This document shows, one piece after another, positions 22,895 through 31,710 of a stretch of DNA of 64,000 nt. Source of the stretch: Candidatus Saccharimonadota bacterium (GTDB taxonomy: Bacteria > Patescibacteriota > Saccharimonadia > Saccharimonadales > Saccharimonadaceae); contig JAQGHF010000003.1 of assembly GCA_028288995.1 (NCBI GenBank), forward strand, positions 1-64,000, read 5' to 3'. The notes beneath the pieces were generated by a model that was not told the origin of the DNA, did not search any database, and saw only the letters and a list, made by a program, of their open reading frames with translations. Made by a program: the position numbers and the translations under genes. The first letter of the stretch is position 1; every line of letters begins with the position of its first letter.

Positions 22895-24427
22895 ATGCAA
22901 CCAAAAACCCATACATCGAAGATCGGTACCCTAATTCAAGAGACACGACAGGCTCGTGGCATGACACAAGCACAACTAGCTAAGGCATTAAACACCAGTC
23001 AGAGTGCTATAAACCGCATTGAAAAAGGTGGACAAAATATCAGTCTTGATATGTTAGCTCGTATTAGCGAGGTTTTGTCAAGTCAAATTGTCACGCTTAA
23101 TCAAACTGGTTCAGTGAACTTCCGCATCGATGGCGGACACAAACTTTCGGGACACATTGTCGCAAAGACCAGCAAAAACGCTGCCGTCGCGCTCCTCTGT
23201 GCATCTCTCCTTAACCGTGGCACCACTGTGCTTCGTCACGTTGCCCGTATTGAAGAGGTAAACCGTATCCTTGAAGTATTGAATAGTATTGGCGTGAAGA
23301 CTCGTTGGTTTGGTGATAACGACCTCGAGATCATCCCCCCTGCAAAACTAAAGCTCGAAAATATGGATGTTGAAGCTGCCCGTAAAACTCGTAGCATCAT
23401 CATGTTCCTTGGTCCACTCATGCACCGCTACAAAACATTTGAGCTTCCGTATGCAGGTGGCTGTACACTCGGTGAGCGAACTGTCGAGCCACACTTGAGT
23501 GGTCTCGAGCACTTCGGTCTGACTGTTGATACTGTGACCGGTCACTATGATGCTGTTTCAAAACCCATAAAACCAGAGAAAGCTATCGTTCTCTCAGAAC
23601 GCGGTGATACTGTCACCGAAAACATCATTATGGCTGCAGCGCTTAACGATGGCATCACTATTATTCGTAACGCCAGTCCAAATTACATGGTGCAAGACCT
23701 TTGTTTTTACCTTGAAAAACTTGGTGTAAAGATCGAAGGCGTCGGAACAACCACCTTGAAGATTCACGGACTTCGTGACATTAACAAGAACGTTGAATAT
23801 GCCCCTGCTGAAGACCCAATCGAAGTGATGAGCTTTATCGCTGCTGCCATTGTCACTAAGTCAGAGATTACGATTGAGCGTGCACCAATTGAATTCCTTG
23901 AAATCGACCTTAAGTTCCTAGAGAACATGGGCTTCCAATACGAAATGTCTGATGAATACACCGCTTTGAATGGCAAGACTCGCCTTGTTGATATCACAAC
24001 AAAAGTAAGCAAACTCAAAGCACCCATCGATAAGATTCACTCGATGCCATTCCCTGGTCTCAATATTGATAACCTACCCTTCTTTGCTGCTATTGCCGCA
24101 ACTGCAGAAGGACGGACGCTGATTCACGACTGGGTATATGAAAACCGTGCGATCTATCTGACGGAGCTAAACCGCCTCAATGCAAACGTGCAGCTGATCG
24201 ACCCACACCGTCTGTACGTGACGGGACCAACCAAATGGAAGCCGGCCGAAATCATCACACCACCAGCGCTTCGTCCAGCAGTCGTTATTATGCTTGGTAT
24301 GCTTGCTGCACCCGGCATTTCAACGCTCCGAAACATCTATTCAATTAATCGTGGCTACGAAGATCTCGCAGAGCGACTGAATACACTTGGTGCCAAGATC
24401 ACCATCATTCGCGACATTACAGAATAA
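22895..24427 (+). CDS. murA: XRE-type HTH fused to UDP-N-acetylglucosamine enolpyruvyl transferase
   Basis: 510 residues. MurA alone is about 420. Residues 1-70 are a complete XRE/Cro helix-turn-helix (GTLIQETRQARGMTQAQLAK, then TSQSAINRIEKG). The MurA domain starts near residue 75. It keeps the KN pair in KNAAVALL, the PEP-binding Cys (the Cys115 equivalent) in AGGCTLGERTVEPH, the Asp in NIDNLPFF and the Arg in INRGYEDLAERL. It should make UDP-GlcNAc-enolpyruvate. The fused DNA-binding domain suggests that the enzyme also regulates genes, perhaps its own divergent promoter with glyA. ATG 22895 is chosen because an upstream TTG (22889) lies too close to the -10. Confidence 0.93.
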   Translation: MQPKTHTSKIGTLIQETRQARGMTQAQLAKALNTSQSAINRIEKGGQNISLDMLARISEVLSSQIVTLNQTGSVNFRIDGGHKLSGHIVAKTSKNAAVALLCASLLNRGTTVLRHVARIEEVNRILEVLNSIGVKTRWFGDNDLEIIPPAKLKLENMDVEAARKTRSIIMFLGPLMHRYKTFELPYAGGCTLGERTVEPHLSGLEHFGLTVDTVTGHYDAVSKPIKPEKAIVLSERGDTVTENIIMAAALNDGITIIRNASPNYMVQDLCFYLEKLGVKIEGVGTTTLKIHGLRDINKNVEYAPAEDPIEVMSFIAAAIVTKSEITIERAPIEFLEIDLKFLENMGFQYEMSDEYTALNGKTRLVDITTKVSKLKAPIDKIHSMPFPGLNIDNLPFFAAIAATAEGRTLIHDWVYENRAIYLTELNRLNANVQLIDPHRLYVTGPTKWKPAEIITPPALRPAVVIMLGMLAAPGISTLRNIYSINRGYEDLAERLNTLGAKITIIRDITE

Positions 24428-25489
24428 TTAGCGGATATCGTTGATGGCTTTAAAAGGAGAGCTACGATTGTAGAGCGCAACGCGTTCCGCAATTTGCTGC
24501 TCACGGCGCGCTTTTGCTTCTGCACGTAACTGTTCAACATTCACTGTGCCGGGTAATGGCTTTGCGTGTAAAGGAACTCCTGCATTCTTATGCATAACGG
24601 TCTGGATTGGAGTTGGTTCAACGATTTCAGCAATCGGCAAAGGCGCAAGCTCTGACAACTTACGCGAACGACTCGCAAAGAACTCAGTCACTAGTTGGTC
24701 ATCAAGTGCAATCTCTTCGGCAGTCAACGGAACGATAACTGGCAGCGCAACTCGTTTGTGGCGCGTTGCAAGATGACGAATAACAATCATCGCCACAGAT
24801 AAGTTGTAGAGGATAACGATTGGACTTGCGATTAAGAGACAGGTAGTAATATCCATCGCGAATGGCACAATCAAACTTACCAATAGTCCACCAAGCACGA
24901 CATACTTTTCTGCAGAGAACAACTTCCTTGGTGAAATCGGCTTAATGCGATCAATGATAACCATAAGGAGCGGTATTTGGAACACAATGATAAACGTCAC
25001 AATGGCATTAATCACAAAGTTCAAATAGTTATTGGCATCAATCAGCGCAGACAAACCTGCGACCTGGAACCCAGCGAAGAATTTCAATGCGCCTGGAAGG
25101 ATCCCATAAAAAGCGAATAACGCACCGGCGATTGCCAGAAAAATAGAAGCAATCGTGTAAAAAACAACTCGTCGTATTGAGAGCTTCTCTTTAAAAACCG
25201 GCTGTATGAACATGATGAGTTGGAAAATAATAAATGGTACCGCAGCAAGGATACCGACCATCGATGAAACTTTTAGGACGAAGTTAAAGCTGCCCGCAGG
25301 GGTACTGTAGTAAAGGTTTCCACCAAGTGGTGAACGAAGCCATTCAAGAATCGGGGTGTAAAATATATAGCCCAACGTTCCACCAACAATAAGAACAACT
25401 GCGCACACGATAATACGCGTACGCAGCTCGCGGATATGATCCATCAGAACCTGTCCGTCGGTCGGAACTGTAGTTGACCGCTTCTTCAC
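24428..25489 (-). CDS. tatC: Sec-independent translocase subunit TatC with long C-terminal extension
   Basis: 353 residues from GTG. The first 245 residues hold the six TatC helices with conserved DHIRELRTR at the N-terminus and the FxFxP-like segment of the family (GSFNFVLKVSSMVGILAAVP). TatC recognises twin-arginine signals and recruits TatA. About 105 hydrophilic, Lys/Arg/Glu-rich residues follow the last helix, which is unusual since TatC normally ends soon after helix 6. It is co-directional with tatA, 37 bases apart. Its stop abuts the murA stop with no base between, so there is no room for a terminator. Confidence 0.88.
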   Translation of the reverse strand: MKKRSTTVPTDGQVLMDHIRELRTRIIVCAVVLIVGGTLGYIFYTPILEWLRSPLGGNLYYSTPAGSFNFVLKVSSMVGILAAVPFIIFQLIMFIQPVFKEKLSIRRVVFYTIASIFLAIAGALFAFYGILPGALKFFAGFQVAGLSALIDANNYLNFVINAIVTFIIVFQIPLLMVIIDRIKPISPRKLFSAEKYVVLGGLLVSLIVPFAMDITTCLLIASPIVILYNLSVAMIVIRHLATRHKRVALPVIVPLTAEEIALDDQLVTEFFASRSRKLSELAPLPIAEIVEPTPIQTVMHKNAGVPLHAKPLPGTVNVEQLRAEAKARREQQIAERVALYNRSSPFKAINDIR

Positions 25490-25526
25490 CTTTACCGCTA
25501 AGCCCCTAAAGATTATTTTCTTTGAA

Positions 25527-25724
25527 TTATTTTTTCTTCGCTGTTGCAGCAGACTTTTTCTTAGCTTCTGGCTCTTCAGGAAGACCGTCGCTAAATCCTT
25601 TTTTCAGCTCTTTTGCTGACTGGCCAATACCACGTGCTAGTTCTGGCAACTTTCTTGCCCCGACGAATAGAAGAATGATGACCAAAACGATCAGCAGAAT
25701 AATCTCTATTTTTCCAAAACCCAT
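25527..25724 (-). CDS. tatA: Tat translocase pore subunit TatA/E
   Basis: 65 residues: one membrane helix (IEIILLIVLVIILLFVGARK), the FGxRKLP-like hinge VGARKLPELARGIG, an amphipathic helix with ELKKGF and a short Lys/Ala tail. AGAGAGGG precedes ATG. It oligomerises to let folded proteins cross the membrane with TatC, encoded directly downstream. A minimal TatA-TatC system is implied, as no TatB-like gene is seen. Confidence 0.9.
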   Translation of the reverse strand: MGFGKIEIILLIVLVIILLFVGARKLPELARGIGQSAKELKKGFSDGLPEEPEAKKKSAATAKKK

Positions 25725-25795
25725 GTTGTTTCCCTCTCTTTAATGCTGACTAAACTATAAGCGATATATAGTAATTATGCAATACACTCGACCTC

Positions 25796-28273
25796 TTAAC
25801 GACTCGTTTCAACGTAGAGACGATTGACACCTATCGTCAAATCCCCTGAGACTGTGTTGGTGCCACCTCCACAGTAGGCGACTGCCGTGAGCAACGTATT
25901 ACTCGTAGGAGTATCGCCGGTAACCGAGCCCTCAGCAAGCGTTGCGCCAGTATCTGTTCGCTCAAGTCGATAGTATATCGTACCGCTCCCAGATGGATTC
26001 CATATATACGCATCGTAGCCTGTGTTGTTTGTCGCAAGTGTTCCCTGCCCGGAAATCGCTTCTTTTGTTGCGGTTCCTGCCGCGTCATTATGCATAAAAG
26101 TAAACGCGCTGTCCGTTGAATCAAATCCAAATCCACACATATTGATCAAAGACGATGGTTCACTAGTTGTAATAACCGTGTTTGGAGTTAAGCCAATGAA
26201 CGCCCTGCCTCCAGTCTTTATTGAATCGAAGCCAAAGCGACATGTGTAAAAAAATCCACCAATTCCTTGGTCAAATCCCATCAGGAACATTACATCCGAA
26301 CTAAGTCCTGCCTGAGTGTTAGCTCCTGTTGTTGCAAAAGTCGAGCGACGCATTGCGGTATAGACATTAGTCGTTGTTGGTAGCACCTGAGCTGGTGATC
26401 CAGTGAAACTACCTGCTGAACCAGTCCATATACCCACGGTCGAACTTGGTGTCCAGCTTACGAAGCTATTTTGCCACAATGATGCCTGTACCGCTTCGTA
26501 ATCGCCACCTGGGTCTTGTTTCATAAGTTGCATTTTGCCACCAATACGTTGGGAATATAGCCCTAAGGTTGAGACTGCAGGTACCGTCGGTGTTGCACTG
26601 ACGATACCTAATTGTAGCCCTGGACCGTTTGATCCGGTGATACTCAGCGTGTCCTGAGCGCGCACCCAAGTAAGGTCAGTAGAACTTGAGATCGCACCGT
26701 TATTATTCGAGGCAATCTGCGCAGTATTCACACTTGGAGCAGCAAAATTCGCTTTTATTGTTGCGTCTGCTGCATAGAGTCGCCATCCAACTTTATCGTC
26801 ATACTGCAGCATTTCACCGGGCGCAAGTGGAGTAAGCGGCGTCAGCAGATAACTCGAACTCACTTGTTGTTTGCTTAACGACACGTTGTTAGTCTGTGTG
26901 CCGTTATTAACAACTGTTAGCTGTTTTAGTTCACGCTGCTGCGTACTGCTTAGGGCGATGAGTGCAGGCCACATAGCCTTCTGTGGATCTATCTGAAATA
27001 TAACATCAACAAAGTAAAGTGTTGTGCTATCGGAAGAAGCTGGAAACGTTCCACTCGTGGACGTATGCGTGAAACGACCGGGATTGCCAAAGCTTACACT
27101 AAGCGGACCTGAATGTTTAAAGTTACCGCCGAAGTATGAAGAGGGAGGTGTTCTCGAATAATTACCGTCAGGTGTGTAGTACGAGACGATGTAGTTACTT
27201 CCATTTGTCAGTGTGACAGGAGTGGACAGGTACTGTGTTTGCCAACCACTTGCTGTTTCGTTCACAAAAGTGACCGATGCAAGAAGCGTGCCACCACTTG
27301 ACCATAAATGCCCGTCTTTACTTGCGGTACTCGCTCCTACTCCTTTGTAATAGCGGATTGCCGTTACTGTTCCGCTAGCACCTGCGGTGAACGTGAGTCC
27401 CAATTCAAGTGAAGAAGTATCGGTAGGAGTATTTTCATTGAGCGGTGTTTCATCACTGAATATCGTCGATCCCACGCCTAGCTGCAGCTTTGTATCCCAA
27501 GCTGACATTACTGTCGTACCCGCTGAATTGATATCGATGTACGTCGCCGAACTATCAATCGAGACTGTTTTTGCCGCAGGTATCCCTATCTGTATGCCTT
27601 GTCCGTTATTTGCCTGCGCGTTCACGTAGGTAAAGCGTACGTCACTCGTCGCACCAGCAGGCGAAACGTCACGCACAACTCCAACGGCCGTCGTTTGAAT
27701 ATCTATTGTTCCATTTTGTGCAAAATATTTCCATTTCTGAGCACCTGTCATACTGACAATGTCCCCTTCATCTGGTGTCGTGCGTTCGGTAGCAAATGAA
27801 AGGACAAGTGTGTGATCAGTCGTCGTCGTGATTGACGGAGCAACCGTATCTGTTGACGTTGTTGGCGTAATTGAAGCACGTGCCATCGTTGTTCCGATAA
27901 TCCAACTGCTGACGACATCACTTCCAGAACCCCAAAATAGTGTGCCATCACTTGAAATAACACCTGCACTCAGTAGAACTGTGTACGAAGTGTCACCGAC
28001 TGCGCGTAATTTACCGTAAATGACAGTATTTTGAGTACCAGTCAATGTCATTGGTTGCAACACAGTCCACCCGCTGGGTGTTGTTGCAGTAATACCATTA
28101 AACGTGACGACAACAATGATCATCCAATCACCAACAGCAATCGTGCCATCTGGCGTCAATGTCACGCCTGTGCCCACCCCAACAGCATGCATAAAGCCTT
28201 TTCGTGTCGGCGCAGCAAGACCTGTTACGGTGTTTAACTGTAGTGTTTGAGTTGGGTCTTTAAGGATAATCAT
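25796..28273 (-). CDS. large phage-tail-fibre-like protein with DUF4082 domain
   Basis: 825 residues, beta-rich, no signal peptide. It starts MIILKDPTQTLQL, the family N-terminal motif shared with the genes at 28292 and 38917. Residues about 25-230 contain the GDWMIIVVVTFN/PSGWTVL domain also seen at 1-545. Residues about 265-415 match DUF4082 (FTAGASGTVTAIRYYKG, then ETASGWQTQYL). The C-terminal about 260 residues resemble the 444-residue protein next door (SITGSNGPGLQLG; FFYTCRFGFDS; end NRLYVETSR). It is the last gene of a three-gene unit. Likely an adhesin or receptor-binding fibre; export route unknown. Confidence 0.7.
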   Translation of the reverse strand: MIILKDPTQTLQLNTVTGLAAPTRKGFMHAVGVGTGVTLTPDGTIAVGDWMIIVVVTFNGITATTPSGWTVLQPMTLTGTQNTVIYGKLRAVGDTSYTVLLSAGVISSDGTLFWGSGSDVVSSWIIGTTMARASITPTTSTDTVAPSITTTTDHTLVLSFATERTTPDEGDIVSMTGAQKWKYFAQNGTIDIQTTAVGVVRDVSPAGATSDVRFTYVNAQANNGQGIQIGIPAAKTVSIDSSATYIDINSAGTTVMSAWDTKLQLGVGSTIFSDETPLNENTPTDTSSLELGLTFTAGASGTVTAIRYYKGVGASTASKDGHLWSSGGTLLASVTFVNETASGWQTQYLSTPVTLTNGSNYIVSYYTPDGNYSRTPPSSYFGGNFKHSGPLSVSFGNPGRFTHTSTSGTFPASSDSTTLYFVDVIFQIDPQKAMWPALIALSSTQQRELKQLTVVNNGTQTNNVSLSKQQVSSSYLLTPLTPLAPGEMLQYDDKVGWRLYAADATIKANFAAPSVNTAQIASNNNGAISSSTDLTWVRAQDTLSITGSNGPGLQLGIVSATPTVPAVSTLGLYSQRIGGKMQLMKQDPGGDYEAVQASLWQNSFVSWTPSSTVGIWTGSAGSFTGSPAQVLPTTTNVYTAMRRSTFATTGANTQAGLSSDVMFLMGFDQGIGGFFYTCRFGFDSIKTGGRAFIGLTPNTVITTSEPSSLINMCGFGFDSTDSAFTFMHNDAAGTATKEAISGQGTLATNNTGYDAYIWNPSGSGTIYYRLERTDTGATLAEGSVTGDTPTSNTLLTAVAYCGGGTNTVSGDLTIGVNRLYVETSR

Positions 28274-28291
28274 GTGCGTACCATCCAGATG

Positions 28292-29626
28292 TTATCGGTT
28301 AGTTTCGATATACATACGATTGATTCCAATTGCAGCAATACCCGCAGTTGCCGCAACGTTTCCAATAGCAGCAATTCCGTACAAGAAAGTTGTGTTGACT
28401 GGCAATGTGGTCGTCGTTGAGCTATCAACAATGACAGTCCCCGTGAGGGCATTCTCGAGTCGATAATACACAGTCGTATCATTTGGACGAGCATAGATAT
28501 ACGCATCGTATGCGTTGCCTGTCGCAAGTGCAGGTTGTCCGCCGATAGTATCTTTTGTCACTGTTGTCGTGCCGTCAACGTGCATAAAAGTAATAGCCGT
28601 ATCAGCGGTGTTAATACCAAAGCCAATCGTGTTTGCAACAGATGTTGGGTCGACTGTCACAATATTACCCGTATTACCACTCACCGAAGCTGTAAGACCA
28701 ATAAAAAGACGATTGGCCGTCGTCCAACTAGTGAATCCAAATCGACATGCAAAGAAAAAGCCGCCCATTCCTGCCGCTGCGCCTCTAAAGAACATCGGCT
28801 CCGTCGTAATACCAGATTGCTGGTTTGCTGTTGCAGTGTTTGTATATACCATCCGGCGCATCGCCGTATATGAACTTGTTGTTGTCTGGGCGGGAGATGA
28901 GGCTGTTGTTTGTACACCCGCTGTCCCCATAAAAGTACCGGCAGTTGTCGAAGGTCCACAGGTAAAAAGTATGAAACTGTTCTGCCACAAAGCTGCCTGC
29001 ACCGCCTCATTGTCGCCAGACGGATCTTGTTTCATAAGTTGCATTTTACCAGCGATAGCCTGTGAATAGATCTCGAGTGTACTTGCGGGTGGAACTGCAG
29101 GCACTGACGATACGGCGCCTAGCTGAAGTTGTGCATTGGAACCAGTAATCAAGAGTGTATCTGATGCATTCGTCCACGTGAGACCTGGGTCACCCGAAAG
29201 TGCGCCAGCATTATTAAACATCACCTGAGTTGTAGAGCCCGGTGCCGTCTGCGAAGTTTTCAGCGCTCCTGTCGATGAATAGTACAGCCAGCCTTGACCA
29301 TCAAGGTACTGAATTGTTTCACCAGCCAGAAGTGTTGCCGTTGGCAGCAAGGTATACGTTGTTGCGCTAATAAGTTTCTGTACTAAGACGTTATTCGAAA
29401 GTGTTGCATGACGATTCGTAATCGTCACAAGTTTTATCTGTCTCTGCGTCGCTGCGACAGGTGCAGCCACCATACTAGTTGTTGTTGCAGTCGAAATAGT
29501 GCCCTCACTCGAAGATGGTGAATACGTTGTCGTCGCAAGATCAGCGAAAGAAATCGAATAATCAATATTTGCTGTCGATGAAGTAACGATCTGCAAGCTT
29601 TCGGTGGTAGCCTTTAATATAATCAT
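28292..29626 (-). CDS. phage-tail-fibre-like protein
   Basis: 444 residues with AGGA before ATG. It starts MIILKATTESLQI. The N-terminal domain (to about residue 130) has the phage-structural pattern RQIKLVTITNRHAT then LLAGETIQYLDGQGWLYY. A linker MFNNAGALSGDPGLTWTNAS and LQLGAVSS lead to a C-terminal domain with FFFACRFGFTSW, RLFIGL and AITFMHVDG, ending NRMYIETNR. The domain order matches the 825- and 457-residue paralogues. It is the middle gene of the unit 29639-28292-25796. Export and assembly are unknown. Confidence 0.7.
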   Translation of the reverse strand: MIILKATTESLQIVTSSTANIDYSISFADLATTTYSPSSSEGTISTATTTSMVAAPVAATQRQIKLVTITNRHATLSNNVLVQKLISATTYTLLPTATLLAGETIQYLDGQGWLYYSSTGALKTSQTAPGSTTQVMFNNAGALSGDPGLTWTNASDTLLITGSNAQLQLGAVSSVPAVPPASTLEIYSQAIAGKMQLMKQDPSGDNEAVQAALWQNSFILFTCGPSTTAGTFMGTAGVQTTASSPAQTTTSSYTAMRRMVYTNTATANQQSGITTEPMFFRGAAAGMGGFFFACRFGFTSWTTANRLFIGLTASVSGNTGNIVTVDPTSVANTIGFGINTADTAITFMHVDGTTTVTKDTIGGQPALATGNAYDAYIYARPNDTTVYYRLENALTGTVIVDSSTTTTLPVNTTFLYGIAAIGNVAATAGIAAIGINRMYIETNR

Positions 29627-29638
29627 CTAATACTTATC

Positions 29639-30118
29639 CTAAATTCTCATTGAACTAATTACCATGACTTGCTGCTGGGTTAGTCCGCCACCGCCGCCGG
29701 CTGCAGGTGCCCATGTTGGCACACCACTCGAAACGGTCAGTACCTGTGAGGTTGATCCGACAGGAAGGCGCACCAAGTCAGCGGTACTATTACGGTAATA
29801 AAGATCACCGCTGGCACCCGAAGTATCGTCCACCGCAAGAATTGTCATACGAGTTGGGCCTGTTGTTTGCGTGTAATACAAACGATTTGTCACGAACTCT
29901 ACTGCTCCAACTTCAGCTGTCGTCAGGAGGCTTCCAGAGGTAAACTTTAATGGCGCAGTGTTAGCTGATGGCGTACCGGCACGAATTGTAATCGTCTGGT
30001 GACCACCGTTAACAGCGTTGTCGGTAGTATCATTGTAATGTTCTTTTCCAAGGAAATTATTAAGAATAGCCCCCCACTGACCATCATCACCATTCACAAC
30101 TGGAAGTCGCTGGACCAT
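29639..30118 (-). CDS. phage tail adapter-like protein (LP-GDxGxWGxILN motif)
   Basis: 159 residues. The N-terminus MVQRLPVVNGDDGQWGAILN is the same motif as in the protein at 545-1036. A short beta-rich body and a Gly-rich stretch (AAGGGGG near 145) follow. AGGAG lies 9-10 bases before ATG and a TATACT box lies further upstream, so this first gene of the unit has a normal leader. Position before two fibre genes repeats the arrangement at the left edge. Probably an attachment or trimerisation module; inferred. Confidence 0.65.
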   Translation of the reverse strand: MVQRLPVVNGDDGQWGAILNNFLGKEHYNDTTDNAVNGGHQTITIRAGTPSANTAPLKFTSGSLLTTAEVGAVEFVTNRLYYTQTTGPTRMTILAVDDTSGASGDLYYRNSTADLVRLPVGSTSQVLTVSSGVPTWAPAAGGGGGLTQQQVMVISSMRI

Positions 30119-30213
30119 CCCTGAATAACTCCTGAATAATTCCTATACTCTTGACTTTAGTATAGCCGTCCGGCACTAAAATGAAAAGATGATGATTATG
30201 GTAAGCTGTGAAT

Positions 30214-31104
30214 ATGAAATATAAGGTGAGAAGTTGGCTCCTCGCAGTGGTCGTATTGTCTGTGTCGGCGGTAATGCCAACACATGCAGCACCCTCACCT
30301 GAACGCAGTCTGGGTATCAGTCCACTTCGTAATGAGTTGACGATATCACCGGGTACTTCTTTTGATGGAAGATTAACACTCACCAACAGTGGTAAGAGCA
30401 CACTCTCAGTCACGATGGATGCCGAAGTGTTTTCCGTAACAGATGAAGCCTACAATTACTCATTTGATCCAGCAGGTAAAGGTGTTGACTGGGTGAGCTT
30501 TGGAGATACCTCTGTCACCATAGATCCCGGCAAATCAACCACCATTTCCTATAAAGTAGCAGTTCCTATCGACAGTGAACCTGGTGGTCGCTATGTAAGT
30601 CTTTTTGCCTCAAGTAGCCCAACTACAGCCGCAAGTGGCGTCATCTCGATCAACCGTGTCGCTTCTTTGCTTTATATCACTGTCGCGGGTGATGTCACTC
30701 GAACGGGAAAAGTGCTGACATTCAACAGCCCACTTTTGGCATTCGGCAATCCAACATGGACAGCAGCGCTACAAAATAGTGGATCGACTCATTTTCATAG
30801 TCTCTATAGTGTGAGTGTCACGTCGTTATTTGGAGGAAGCGCCCTTACCTCTACTCAAGGTGATTCGCTCATCCTGCCCTCGTCCGTGCGTCTTCTATCG
30901 CAAGTAATTCCCTACCCACAGTGGCTCGGCATCTACCGACTAGACTATACAATCGGCCTTGGTGACGTCCCTGCCCAGCAAGAAACAAAATGGATTCTGT
31001 ATCTTCCCCCAGTACAATCGCTCCTTATACTTGGGATCCTTGTCGGCTTATTTTTCCTTCGACCAAAACAAAAAAAGAAATCAACACCAAAGCACGAAGA
31101 TTAA
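30214..31104 (+). CDS. DUF916-like surface protein with C-terminal membrane anchor
   Basis: 296 residues. The signal peptide (WLLAVVVLSVSAVMPTHA) is cleaved near residue 25. The first domain has the DUF916-like beginning LGISPLRNELTISPGTSFDG, LTLTNSG and VPIDSEPGGRYVSLFA. A second Ig-like domain precedes one membrane helix (about 265-285) and a short Lys-rich cytoplasmic tail. In Gram-positives such proteins partner WxL proteins in surface complexes. A paralogue lies at 33829-34812 and WxL-like genes lie between. The start is ATG 30214, close to a -10-like box. An in-frame GTG lies 6 bases upstream. Confidence 0.7.
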   Translation: MKYKVRSWLLAVVVLSVSAVMPTHAAPSPERSLGISPLRNELTISPGTSFDGRLTLTNSGKSTLSVTMDAEVFSVTDEAYNYSFDPAGKGVDWVSFGDTSVTIDPGKSTTISYKVAVPIDSEPGGRYVSLFASSSPTTAASGVISINRVASLLYITVAGDVTRTGKVLTFNSPLLAFGNPTWTAALQNSGSTHFHSLYSVSVTSLFGGSALTSTQGDSLILPSSVRLLSQVIPYPQWLGIYRLDYTIGLGDVPAQQETKWILYLPPVQSLLILGILVGLFFLRPKQKKKSTPKHED

Positions 31105-31634
31105 GTCGTTTGGGGAACGGCTGTATATATGACTGTCGTGCTATAGCTCCCAGCAGCTTTTGACTGATCAATCATGACACCGTACGTTACTGTCGTTGTA
31201 TCACCGGTTTCAAATGGACCTGTGCCAGTTCGTATAAGAACATCTGTCGTCGTCATACCGACAAAGTTCGTGCTAGCATCTAGGTTATATCCCCAAGTAT
31301 TCGTTGCAAGTGCAGCAGCTGTTCCATTCGCTGATGCAGGTATAGTATTAGCACCGCTGGTCATAGTCGCAGAACTGAGTGCCCGTATGTATAACTTATA
31401 GCCAACCGCATCGGTTGAAACAACGGTGACTGTTCCGGAAGCTGTCCCTAAAGTTGCCGAGCTACTTGGCGTTATAGGAATCGAGACGTTACCGCTCGTA
31501 CTAATGGTTAGGGTCGTTTGTCCGCCGTAAGGAACAACGGCATTATATTTACCTGACCCATACGTCGCCGCATAGCTTGTGGGGGCAGCGATTGCCATTA
31601 TCCCAAATACAGCTAGTATTAATACTATTTTCAT
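31101..31634 (-). CDS. secreted WxL-like beta-sandwich protein
   Basis: 177 residues from ATG 31634. A TTGTTG-16-TAACAT promoter ends 7 bases upstream, so it is probably leaderless; in-frame starts further upstream would overlap the divergent gene. The signal peptide is MKIVLILAVFGIMAIAAPTSYA. The domain resembles WxL-type modules: ISIPIT-like strands, TVVSTDAVGYKLYIRA, ANTWGYNLD and a final GSYSTTVIYTAVPQTT. The last part aligns by eye with the ends of the two larger proteins at 31711 and 32753. No W-x-L is present, so the assignment is by pattern. Convergent 4-base overlap with the DUF916-like gene. Confidence 0.65.
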   Translation of the reverse strand: MKIVLILAVFGIMAIAAPTSYAATYGSGKYNAVVPYGGQTTLTISTSGNVSIPITPSSSATLGTASGTVTVVSTDAVGYKLYIRALSSATMTSGANTIPASANGTAAALATNTWGYNLDASTNFVGMTTTDVLIRTGTGPFETGDTTTVTYGVMIDQSKAAGSYSTTVIYTAVPQTT

Positions 31635-31710
31635 ATTGTTTATGTTATGATACCGTAAGATCACAACAAACAAAAGAATTACAACATCTGAAAGCAGAAA
31701 ACAAACCCGT

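Noticed and set aside
25796-30118. Complete prophage
   Set aside because: No capsid, terminase, portal, integrase or lysis genes are present; only tail-fibre-like genes occur, next to unrelated chromosomal genes.
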